DNA of 64,000 nt from Bacteroidota bacterium (lineage in GTDB: Bacteria > Bacteroidota > Bacteroidia > UKL13-3), in assembly GCA_030680835.1 (NCBI GenBank), contig JAUXUD010000053.1, positions 62,001 to 126,000 of the forward strand, in the 5' to 3' direction. The position numbers and the translations under genes were made by a program. Positions within the stretch are counted from its first letter, which is position 1; each line of letters opens with the position of its first letter. The notes under the pieces were generated by a model. That model was not told where the DNA came from and did no database searches. It was given only the letters and a program-made list of their open reading frames with translations. Below, one piece after another: positions 8,291 through 14,756 of the stretch.

Positions 8291-8422
8291 GCGCTAACAC
8301 AGCATATAAGTTATTTTGGTATTGGCTTTCACCGTAAATTTTTCTACTTTCGTTCATTCAGTGTATGCGGACACTTTTGTGGTATCACATCCAAAACAAC
8401 CCATATGCTGAAACCGTTAGTG
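8291..8422 (+). repeat. attC-like recombination site A
   Basis: A 132-bp imperfect palindrome. The left end has CGCTAAC (8292-8298), one unpaired A, then CAGCATAT (8300-8307). The right end has ATATGCTG (8403-8410), five spacer bases AAACC, then GTTAGTG (8416-8422). The inner stem continues with TTATTTTGG against CCAAAACAA. This is the R''-L''...L'-R' layout of integron attC sites, with the asymmetric spacer and the GTTR core. Its core sequence is shared with sites B, D and E, but the outer arms are specific to this copy. Confidence 0.75.
8345..8352 (+). promoter_or_regulatory. Conserved promoter-like box in attC-like site A
   Basis: TACTTTCG differs by one base from the Bacteroidota -7 consensus TAnnTTTG. 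The equivalent position holds TACTTTCG in site B (8973-8980), TATTTTCG in D (11604-11611) and TACTTTAG in E (13644-13651). A TTGGC lies about 20-25 bases upstream in A and B. Conservation in the unpaired middle of the element suggests that each cassette may carry its own promoter. Confidence 0.35.
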
Positions 8423-8467
8423 GTAACAAGGCGGACAGACATTTCGGTAGACAAAAAACATTCGGGC

Positions 8468-8875
8468 ATGGACTTTAATACAATAATCAAAGACAAATTT
8501 TCGGGACTTCTGGAGAATATTAGTTTTAAAATCCTCGAGGACAATAAAAATTCCGTGACGTTCAAGTCTGACGCTGTAACTTTTAAATTCACCTACGATC
8601 CTTTCGCATTTGAGTGCAACTACTTCGTTAATCTCAACACTAAGGACACTACATATGAAAATAGTTTCGTTGAAGGTTATTTAAACATAAAAGACGAGCC
8701 GGTTTTTGGACTTAAAACACAAGACGAGAAAATTGACTTATGGGCTACTCGAAAGTATAGTTATTTCATGACTTTCAAAGACACATTATTAACCGGTGAC
8801 AAAAAATTCTTCTCGGAGCTCAATTCATACTTTGACAAAGATTGCATTGAATACAACAAAAAAATAAATCCGTAA
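8468..8875 (+). CDS. Cassette ORFan protein, 135 residues
   Basis: The frame is open from an ATG at 8405, but that ATG lies inside the right arm of attC-like site A. The ATG at 8468 (MDFNTIIKDKFSGLLENI) is the likely start. The protein is soluble and rich in aromatic residues, with alternating strand-like segments. It has no recognised family. It is the only gene between sites A and B, so it looks like a single-gene cassette. A strong hairpin follows the stop codon directly. Confidence 0.6.
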   Translation: MDFNTIIKDKFSGLLENISFKILEDNKNSVTFKSDAVTFKFTYDPFAFECNYFVNLNTKDTTYENSFVEGYLNIKDEPVFGLKTQDEKIDLWATRKYSYFMTFKDTLLTGDKKFFSELNSYFDKDCIEYNKKINP

Positions 8876-8906
8876 ACAGGCGGACACTTAAGCGTGTCGC
8901 ACCTGT
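8876..8906 (+). terminator. Hairpin directly after cassette gene
   Basis: Arms ACAGG..GACAC (8876-8887) and GTGTC..CCTGT (8894-8906) pair around a TTAAGC loop, with a small internal bulge. The stem starts one base after the stop codon. No U-tract follows, so it may protect the 3' end of the transcript rather than terminate on its own. Confidence 0.5.
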
Positions 8907-8920
8907 GTTAGCCTTGCAAC

Positions 8921-9049
8921 CACTAACAGCGTACATAATATATTTTGGTATTGGCTTTCATGATAAATTATCTACTTTCGTTATTCAGTTTAAGTGGACA
9001 GATTTGTGGCATCACATCCAAAACATTTTATGTACGCAAACCGTTATGG
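8921..9049 (+). repeat. attC-like recombination site B
   Basis: A 129-bp imperfect palindrome. The left end has CACTAAC (8921-8927), one unpaired A, then GCGTACATAA (8929-8938). The right end has TTATGTACGC (9028-9037), spacer AAACC, then GTTATGG (9043-9049). The 10-bp L arms pair perfectly yet share no sequence with those of site A, while the inner core (TATTTTGGTATTGGCTTTCA and beyond) is nearly the same. The conserved structure with changed sequence is typical of attC sites. Confidence 0.78.
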
Positions 9050-9207
9050 CTCAGTTGGCTTTTTAAATTTCGGGACGCATTTGCTTAGTGGGTTTATGTT
9101 TTTCGTTGAACCATTTTGTTAAAGCTAAAACAAAAGTTTTACGCGACGTATATCGGCGTTGGTTTAAGGTTTCTGGCGGACAGTTCGAGAACATCTGTCT
9201 ATCCACC

Positions 9208-9498
9208 TTACTTACAAATAATTTCGGCAATAGGTATTTGAGTAGCGGAAATCATAAGGGCAATAAATTGCAATACGAATCCAACGGAAAGGATGAACAT
9301 TCCACGTCTGAATAATTTTGTTTTATGTGGGTTTTCTGATAATTCTTTCAAGTCTTCTTCATTAGGAAGCATTATTGAAGGAGGCTGAATTTTCGGACTG
9401 GCTCTAAACATCATAACGACACCTATAAAATTGGTAGATAGACCGATAATATTTAGAAGGAGAATAAGTAAAGTAAACATAAGTAATATTTTGAGCAT
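9208..9498 (-). CDS. Small membrane protein, two transmembrane helices
   Basis: The ATG at 9498 starts directly into a hydrophobic helix (MLKILLMFTLLILLLNIIG). A second helix lies near the C-terminus (MFILSVGFVLQFIALMI), and a charged loop joins them. This gives 96 residues; an upstream ATG at 9564 would add 22 residues. No family is recognised. It is oriented against the other cassette genes, which integron arrays tolerate. It lies between sites B and C with the next gene. The 158 bases between site B and this gene contain no supported feature. Confidence 0.5.
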   Translation of the reverse strand: MLKILLMFTLLILLLNIIGLSTNFIGVVMMFRASPKIQPPSIMLPNEEDLKELSENPHKTKLFRRGMFILSVGFVLQFIALMISATQIPIAEIICK

Positions 9499-9622
9499 GT
9501 AAATGTAAAAACATTTTATCAATTTTTTGCCCTCCGACAATCTTAGTGATAGCTGAATTATCATAAAATGTGTATCATTTTTTTATATTTGAATGGAGTT
9601 GGTATTTTAATTAAAAGTAATT

Positions 9623-10318
9623 ATGGAAAATTTTAACTTTAAACCGTATATTAAATACGGAATATTTCTATTGTGTATTGTTTTATTGATGCTACCTTTT
9701 CATTTTGTGCCATCTCATAAGATGGTTTTTCCTAAGGAGCACTTTACATTTAGTAACACTTTTATATTTCAAAGTGATATTGATAATCTTATTGAAAGGT
9801 ATAATAACGAAGCATTCTTGGGGAAAGCTATTTTAGCCAGCGACCCCTTATGCAAAAAGTTAATGGAGAAAGGGATCATAATTTCAGAGGATAAAAAAAC
9901 TGCGGATATGCCGACGCCCTCACAACCTTTGAAGTCAGTTAATACAACTTATAAAATAGGAGAAGAAATTGTATATGGCACCTCTCATATTATTACAGTT
10001 ACAAAGTATGACCCCGATACACATTTAGAGTTTTTAGACCCTGAAAAAGGTAGAAAGTACGTTTCGGTCGAAATAATATATAACAACATATCAGACCATT
10101 CTCAGGGATTAGATGTAATGGGCATAAATGTTTATGACGATGAAGGATATATTTATGATTACGCAAGCTTGACTAAACAACCGCAGTTCTCTTTTATTTC
10201 AGAAATAAATTCAGGGCGCAAACAAAAAGGCTGGATAACATTTGATGTTCCAAAAACAGCTAAAAATTTAAAGTTACAGCTACCTCAAGAAGTCTCTGTA
10301 CTACTTACAAAACAATAG
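9623..10318 (+). CDS. Membrane-anchored protein with DUF4352-like domain
   Basis: This 231-residue protein has one N-terminal transmembrane segment (residues 11-30, FLLCIVLLMLPFHFV). Its C-terminal half looks like the DUF4352 immunoglobulin-like fold: GRKYVSVEIIYNNIS, a DDEGYIYDY strand, and KQKGWITFDVPKTAKNL near the end. Such domains occur in extracytoplasmic lipoproteins and stress proteins of unknown role. It shares the B-C cassette interval with the minus-strand membrane gene. Confidence 0.6.
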   Translation: MENFNFKPYIKYGIFLLCIVLLMLPFHFVPSHKMVFPKEHFTFSNTFIFQSDIDNLIERYNNEAFLGKAILASDPLCKKLMEKGIIISEDKKTADMPTPSQPLKSVNTTYKIGEEIVYGTSHIITVTKYDPDTHLEFLDPEKGRKYVSVEIIYNNISDHSQGLDVMGINVYDDEGYIYDYASLTKQPQFSFISEINSGRKQKGWITFDVPKTAKNLKLQLPQEVSVLLTKQ

Positions 10319-10632
10319 CAATTACTTAGAGTTATCTCGACATATGCACTTCTAAATGTAAGATCAACGTGGAACAAATTTGTTTAGATTGTAATTCACT
10401 GTACCGCGACTCGCTTACCATTTCAAAGTAATTTTTCAAAGCCAAATTTATAATGGCAACAATTAGTTTACCGTGACAATTTCGCCGTCCAAAGCACGTT
10501 CGGCATGACCTATTTGTTTTGTCGTGCATTTGTTAAAACCATGACAAATATGCAATCAACGAGAGTTCCCTACGCCCGTAAAATCAGCTTCCCAGGACAA
10601 TTACCAGCGACTGGTTTGCGCAGCCAACCGTG
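10319..10632. other. Non-coding part of the B-C cassette interval
   Basis: No supported gene lies here. Short open frames at 10332-10529 (minus) and 10505-10729 (plus) lack family similarity, and the second runs into attC-like site C. No inverted repeat or RNA gene was recognised. Confidence 0.5.
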
Positions 10633-10764
10633 CCATAACAGCAGGCACCAGAAAGTGGCGGTCTCATTGTTCGCTGGACAATTTTGTGTATGTTTGAAAT
10701 GCAGTTTCCCAGATGGTGTTTTGTGGTAACTTCGCCACCTTCTGGTGCCTGCAAAACGTTAACC
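10633..10764 (+). repeat. attC-like recombination site C
   Basis: A 132-bp palindrome with the longest stem of the set. The left end has CCATAAC (10633-10639), one unpaired A, GCAGGCACCAGAA (10641-10653), a one-base mismatch, then GTGGCG. The right end has CGCCAC (10733-10738), the mismatch, TTCTGGTGCCTGC (10740-10752), spacer AAAAC, then GTTAACC (10758-10764). Nineteen of 20 paired positions match. The core differs from A and B but keeps fragments such as TTTTGTGGTA. Confidence 0.8.
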
Positions 10765-10819
10765 CAAATGGTGAAAACTCATATTTTCAATAATTGATAA
10801 TTTTTATTATTTTTACAAC

Positions 10820-11011
10820 ATGAGTACTATTTTAATAAAAGCGGACAAACAGAGTAATAAGATACTATCCGATCTGGCTCAAAAACTTGGTGGAAATGTA
10901 ATTGACATGAAAGATGATCAATTTGAGGATTTCTTGCTTGGCACCATGATGGATAAAGTAAAAACTGGAAAAACCGTATCAAAAGCTACTATTTTAAAGA
11001 AATTAAGATAG
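10820..11011 (+). CDS. Small antitoxin-like protein (solitary type II antitoxin)
   Basis: This 63-residue protein (MSTILIKADKQSNKILSDLA...) resembles the short antitoxins that pair with RelE/ParE-type toxins in Bacteroidota: an N-terminal strand, a helix, then a degenerate VKTGKTVSKATILKKL tail. The family call is from memory of typical sequences, not a search. Two bases after its stop codon is a start codon followed by only 11 toxin-like codons (11014-11049), so its toxin partner is broken. Confidence 0.6.
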   Translation: MSTILIKADKQSNKILSDLAQKLGGNVIDMKDDQFEDFLLGTMMDKVKTGKTVSKATILKKLR

Positions 11012-11013
11012 AA

Positions 11014-11049
11014 ATGATTGTTGAATTCGACAATTCATTTGAAAACTAA
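11014..11049 (+). pseudogene. RelE/ParE-like toxin reduced to 11 codons
   Basis: An ATG two bases after the antitoxin stop starts the frame MIVEFDNSFEN and then TAA. RelE/ParE toxins of Bacteroidota often begin with a strand like MxVEFDxSFEKSLKK, so this is the expected first strand and helix start of a toxin, cut short. The sequence that follows encodes an unrelated membrane protein. This is inferred from position and the 11 residues only. Confidence 0.45.
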
Positions 11050-11050
11050 T

Positions 11051-11578
11051 ATGATTGGTAAATTATTTGAAAAGAGTCAGACCTTAATTACTTCATTGAC
11101 CGAAAAGGAGGTTTTTAAAAAATTAGAAAATCACTCTGTTGGTGGTAGCTTGAATGACCAAAGTCTTAAAATATTTTTCAAAGGTAAATTCAACTTAGAG
11201 CACCATGAGTTCAGATTACTACAGGTTTTTGACTATGGCCCAAGGAATCAAATCAGACCAGAGATAATTGGTTTTACTGAACTAACTGGAGACGATTTGA
11301 CTGTAAATTTGAAAATACGACTGCCAAAAGAACTTGATGTATTGTTGGATTTTGCTGCAATATTGAATATAACATTTCTTATCGTGTTAGTTCTTGTTCC
11401 GCTACCTGAAGATATTCCAAAGCGTTTCTTTTTCATAGGACTTCCTATTACGATGCTCGTATTCTATTTAATGTGTAAGCTATTTTTTAACTTCAAAACT
11501 TCTGATTGCATAACTATAATAGCGCGTATAATAAACGCCAGAAAAACGAATTTTGACAGCGTTCATAATTTAATTTGA
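11051..11578 (+). CDS. Membrane protein of unknown function
   Basis: The frame is open from 11018, but the ATG at 11051 (MIGKLFEKSQTLITSL) is preferred because it follows the toxin relic stop; this gives 175 residues. The N-terminal 100 residues are soluble and strand-rich. Two transmembrane helices follow at about residues 100-118 and 127-147. No family is recognised. The gene's 3' end runs into the decayed left arm of attC-like site D. Confidence 0.55.
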   Translation: MIGKLFEKSQTLITSLTEKEVFKKLENHSVGGSLNDQSLKIFFKGKFNLEHHEFRLLQVFDYGPRNQIRPEIIGFTELTGDDLTVNLKIRLPKELDVLLDFAAILNITFLIVLVLVPLPEDIPKRFFFIGLPITMLVFYLMCKLFFNFKTSDCITIIARIINARKTNFDSVHNLI

Positions 11579-11681
11579 TTTTTGTAGTTTTCGATAAATA
11601 TTCTATTTTCGTTAATGCAGTTTCGAGGATCAGTTTCACGAAATTAAATCCAAAACAACTCATGCCCTCGGAGCGTAATGG
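11551..11681 (+). repeat. attC-like site D (decayed)
   Basis: This 131-bp copy is recognised by the shared core (TAAATATTCTATTTTCGTTAATGCAG and ATCCAAAACAACTCATG) and by its length and position. The right end ATGCCCTC-GGAGC-GTAATGG keeps the L'-spacer-R' order, but GTT has become GTA. The left end TTTTGAC-A-GCGTTCAT only weakly pairs with it. It overlaps the 3' end of the preceding gene and is probably no longer recombinogenic. Confidence 0.5.
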
Positions 11682-11698
11682 CAATTTCAAAATTAATT

Positions 11699-12583
11699 AT
11701 GAATCAAAAGGAAGTATTGGCAAAAGCATCGGAATATCTTTCCACATTTAAGGATACTGTTATAGATGTATTAGAAATTACCGAGCCACCAGATCAAGAA
11801 TATGCAATTCATTTAGCAAAGACAGTTTCAAAGCTTTCTCCACTTGTTGGAAATATGATTGAATATCAAGTCTGTGCTGAATTGAACAAATTAGACTGGA
11901 ATGGACTCGGGGAATGGGAGCGACAAGATCCGGGTTTCCCAGACACAATCTTTAAATCTAATTTTGAGTATCAACCAGGAATAGAAATAAAAACATGGTT
12001 TCCAAATGCTACAGAAATTACAGCAAGATTTAAAGATAGTGTCAGCTTCTTTGATAATGAACAAATAAATGTTGCGGTTGTTGCGTGGCTACCCGAAAAT
12101 ATTATTTATGGAAAACCGAAAATAATCGATATTTGGACCTGGAGCGCAAAGAGCCTGGCCAATGCTAGAGATTCTCATTATCATAAGCCCCCCAGCTATA
12201 TAGTACTTGAACCTGAAGATACGAGTTTAAGGACCTCAAATCTGCAACAGACAAATACTAATGGCTATAAATTTCAGGGTTCAATGGTTGAACTTGCTGA
12301 AGCAAAAAAAATGGTTTTGGAATTCGGAGATTTTTATGAAAATTACAGTTCAGAAAAGTTGTATCAGGACCTCACCAAAAGACTTTTTAAGTCATTTCCA
12401 TATCGCTTAGATACAAATTTTGCCAAGATAGACCGGATTATGCATCCAAGCTTGGAAGAATTTAAGAAAAGGGTGTTACTTACAGAAATGAATGGTCACA
12501 CTATAAAACACTGGTCGCATTTACTCGGTCAAAAAAACAAAGATATTATGCAACTAATTCGAGAACTTTTACCCGCGAGGTGA
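11699..12583 (+). CDS. Putative type II restriction endonuclease, PD-(D/E)XK fold
   Basis: This 294-residue protein (ATG at 11699; an upstream ATG at 11678 lies inside site D) carries a PD at residues 81-82 and an EIK at 96-98, separated by 13 residues. That spacing fits the PD-x(n)-EXK catalytic core of restriction enzymes. It converges on a DNA methyltransferase gene, and their 3' ends overlap by 38 bases, which supports a restriction-modification pair. It should cut unmodified DNA at the site protected by its partner. The recognition sequence cannot be read from sequence. Confidence 0.65.
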   Translation: MNQKEVLAKASEYLSTFKDTVIDVLEITEPPDQEYAIHLAKTVSKLSPLVGNMIEYQVCAELNKLDWNGLGEWERQDPGFPDTIFKSNFEYQPGIEIKTWFPNATEITARFKDSVSFFDNEQINVAVVAWLPENIIYGKPKIIDIWTWSAKSLANARDSHYHKPPSYIVLEPEDTSLRTSNLQQTNTNGYKFQGSMVELAEAKKMVLEFGDFYENYSSEKLYQDLTKRLFKSFPYRLDTNFAKIDRIMHPSLEEFKKRVLLTEMNGHTIKHWSHLLGQKNKDIMQLIRELLPAR

Positions 12584-13562
12584 CTTTTGCGGTATTTAGA
12601 AAGCGTTTAATTGCATTTTTATAAATTTCAGGATCAATTTCACTAGCATAAAAATATCTATTTAGATTGTTTGCTGCCAATGAAACCGTACATAAACCTC
12701 CAAATGGCTCCCATATTATGTCATTAATATCACTGGTACTTTTGATAATAATTTCTAACAAGTTTAATGGTTTCTGATTACTATGAATTGTCTTAAGTCC
12801 ATTTTTTAATCTTTCAATTCCGTTTAACGGAGGTGTATTCCATACATTGGTGATGCCATGTATGTAATTGAACTTGGAACGATATTGTTCCCATTCAAGG
12901 GAAGATAATGATTTCCTCCCATCTACGCTGAAGTATGGTCGGCCATTTGGAATGCCATTTGCGTTTGCATAGCTTACCAATTTTTGAAATGCTTCAGCTG
13001 GCGGGAAATACCACAAATGGCATTGGGTTAAATATTTTCTTGTTGCAGCATTTTTAACCTCACATGCTTGGTTTGCTTTAGACAACGGTAAACCAGATCT
13101 ACGCCATTCATACCGCAACCAATCCTTGAGACTTAATTCTTGATTTTCTTTTGTAAGTATCCTATTTTTACGAACATATTGTACACAAACCTCCGTAACT
13201 TTTGGAAAATGACGGATCGTTTTAGAATTTACATTGCCCGCAATATGAGCTATTCCCTTGTTCCAAGTATGACAATTGACAAAATCCCAGCCATTAGAAA
13301 CTATTTCGTTGTGGACTGTGGCCCACCCTTCCTCGGTATTCCAAAACCACAATGTTGTGTTCGGCTGAGACCTTTCATACCAAATTTTTATAAAAGGTTT
13401 GTACCATTCCGACAGTCCTTCCGTAGTCAATAAATCTCCCTTGTATCCATTAATTCCGTATGGGCCATCAGACACAATCACAGTAGGACTATTCCAAGTT
13501 CCTACACATTGTAGAAAATCTTCGTTGAAAATAACACCATTTGAAAATTTTGTAGATTTCAT
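12546..13562 (-). CDS. DNA methyltransferase, beta-class N6-adenine/N4-cytosine type
   Basis: The frame opens at 13607, inside attC-like site E, but the ATG at 13562 (MKSTKFSNGVIFNEDF) is the likely start, giving 338 residues. The catalytic motif IV is SDGPYG at residues 31-36, a variant of DPPY. The SAM-binding motif I, EPFGGLC, is at 285-291 and is preceded by HSNQKP. Motif IV before motif I marks the beta class. It pairs with the convergent endonuclease gene. The second residue of the DPPY box is Gly instead of Pro, which is uncommon but seen in some restriction-system methylases. Confidence 0.8.
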   Translation of the reverse strand: MKSTKFSNGVIFNEDFLQCVGTWNSPTVIVSDGPYGINGYKGDLLTTEGLSEWYKPFIKIWYERSQPNTTLWFWNTEEGWATVHNEIVSNGWDFVNCHTWNKGIAHIAGNVNSKTIRHFPKVTEVCVQYVRKNRILTKENQELSLKDWLRYEWRRSGLPLSKANQACEVKNAATRKYLTQCHLWYFPPAEAFQKLVSYANANGIPNGRPYFSVDGRKSLSSLEWEQYRSKFNYIHGITNVWNTPPLNGIERLKNGLKTIHSNQKPLNLLEIIIKSTSDINDIIWEPFGGLCTVSLAANNLNRYFYASEIDPEIYKNAIKRFLNTAKVTSRVKVLELVA

Positions 13563-13591
13563 AACCACAACAAAAATAGTAAATTTATTGC

Positions 13592-13720
13592 CACTAAAAA
13601 AGGGCATAAATTATTTTGATTTTATGGTTCCCGGTAAATTATCTACTTTAGTTATTGCAGCTTTTGGGTACAGATCTGTGGCATCTCATACACAACAACT
13701 CATACCCTCGAACATTAGCA
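13592..13720 (+). repeat. attC-like site E (partly decayed)
   Basis: A 129-bp copy. The left end has CACTAAA (13592-13598) and then AGGGCATAAATTATTTTG. The right end has ACAACTCATACCCT, spacer CGAAC and ATTAGCA (13714-13720). The L arms pair through GGGCAT/ATACCC with one wobble, but AAC has become AAA and GTT has become ATT. The core (CGGTAAATTATCTACTTTAG, ATCTGTGGCATC) matches A and B closely. Confidence 0.6.
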
Positions 13721-13726
13721 CTAATT

Positions 13727-13856
13727 GCTGCAGATCAATTGAAGCCGAAGAGGTAATTTGAATTTATTTCTTTTCCTTTACATTTCGTTTTACAGAAAGT
13801 TTTGTGGCTTCTAATCCGAAACTACTTAAGTAAGGTATTTCGAATAACACCCATAA
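13727..13856 (+). repeat. Vestigial core of a sixth attC-like element
   Basis: The segment around 13777-13825 (TTTACATTTCGTTTTACAG, then TTTTGTGGCTTCTAATCC) aligns with the core of sites A, B and E. The outer arms no longer pair. It follows site E directly with no gene between them, so it may be an old empty cassette end. The boundaries are estimates. Confidence 0.35.
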
Positions 13857-13884
13857 CGCTTCCCAAAAAAACAAATTATCTTAT

Positions 13885-14406
13885 ATGAAATACTTCTTTT
13901 TATTTATACTTTTCTATTCCCTTCACATAACTGCTCAAGCGCAAAAAATTGATTTTTGCCGGATGCTCAAAGCCGTGCAATCCAATTATTGTCAGGGTCT
14001 CGAATTGTATAGTGATTCCTGTGTTGCACAAAAAATCAGGAGAAATCAGGCCATTGAAGATAATTATAATGCCCTGTTGGATATCACAAACAAAACCGGA
14101 TTTCCCAACCGGCAAAACCATCCTAAGGATTCTTGTGTTCACGACTTTACTTTAGTAACCTTAATTCATATGGTTCAATCAAAACCGGAATTAATATTCA
14201 ATGAAAGTATAATCACCCTGTTTGAGGAAGAAATCAAAAAAGAAAATTTAAAAAAAGTAATCTTGTTGTCCATGTTTAGTGTATACTCCAGGAACAGTTA
14301 CCCAAAAGAAAAGGATAGAGCTATGGTAGAATTGGCCATAAAGAAATGGAAATTGGAGCGTGAAATGAATCAGGGAATTGAAATAGAGTATTATCCTGAA
14401 CTTTGA
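13885..14406 (+). CDS. Secreted protein of unknown function
   Basis: This 173-residue protein has a clear signal peptide (MKYFFLFILFYSLHITAQA, cleavage before QK). The mature part contains four cysteines and a helical C-terminus. No family is recognised. The same reading frame stays open past the TGA stop into a second stretch that looks like a decayed coding region. Confidence 0.6.
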   Translation: MKYFFLFILFYSLHITAQAQKIDFCRMLKAVQSNYCQGLELYSDSCVAQKIRRNQAIEDNYNALLDITNKTGFPNRQNHPKDSCVHDFTLVTLIHMVQSKPELIFNESIITLFEEEIKKENLKKVILLSMFSVYSRNSYPKEKDRAMVELAIKKWKLEREMNQGIEIEYYPEL

Positions 14407-14700
14407 TTTTGTTTTAGCCTGGCATCTGCTCATCGAGTCTGCATTCTAACCGCTGTTTTTTATCAAAACAAAATAGATCAGTATAAATTTGCTTTTACCA
14501 ATTATTATCGCAAGTTTTACATGCCGGATTGGGGATGGGTTTTTTCACGGTTTGGCATTGACAGCTATGTTTGACAGACGCAGTTTAACCCTGACATGAA
14601 AATATATCGTGACAACAAAACAACTTTTATTTATTATTACAAAGACAAGAATGGCGAATTTGTTTTAAAGTTTTCTGTAACACCGAACATGTATGAATAA
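14407..14700 (+). pseudogene. Decayed coding remnant with in-frame TGA
   Basis: In the frame of the preceding gene, 14407-14571 reads as protein-like sequence (for example QYKFAFTNYYRKFYMPDWG), then stops at TGA 14572-14574. It continues in the same frame (QTQFNPDMKIYRDNKTTF) to TAA at 14698. The composition is protein-like on both sides of the stop. There is no start codon with a signal peptide, so this looks like a broken secreted-protein gene rather than recoding. Confidence 0.45.
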
Positions 14701-14756
14701 TCATCTGGCAATTTTGAAAAACTTAGAAAGCATAAATTAATCAAAAAATAACAACC

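Noticed and set aside
8405-8467. Upstream start for the cassette ORFan gene
   Set aside because: The ATG at 8405 lies within the right arm of attC-like site A. Protein-like sequence begins at the ATG at 8468.
9088-9315. 75-codon plus-strand frame from GTG
   Set aside because: It is antisense to the better supported two-helix membrane protein on the minus strand.
10505-10729. 74-codon plus-strand frame in the B-C interval
   Set aside because: It runs through the left arm of attC-like site C and has no family similarity or ribosome binding site.
14572-14574. Selenocysteine or recoded TGA
   Set aside because: No SECIS-like hairpin or selenoprotein homologue was recognised, and the frame lacks a good start. 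Gene decay is simpler.
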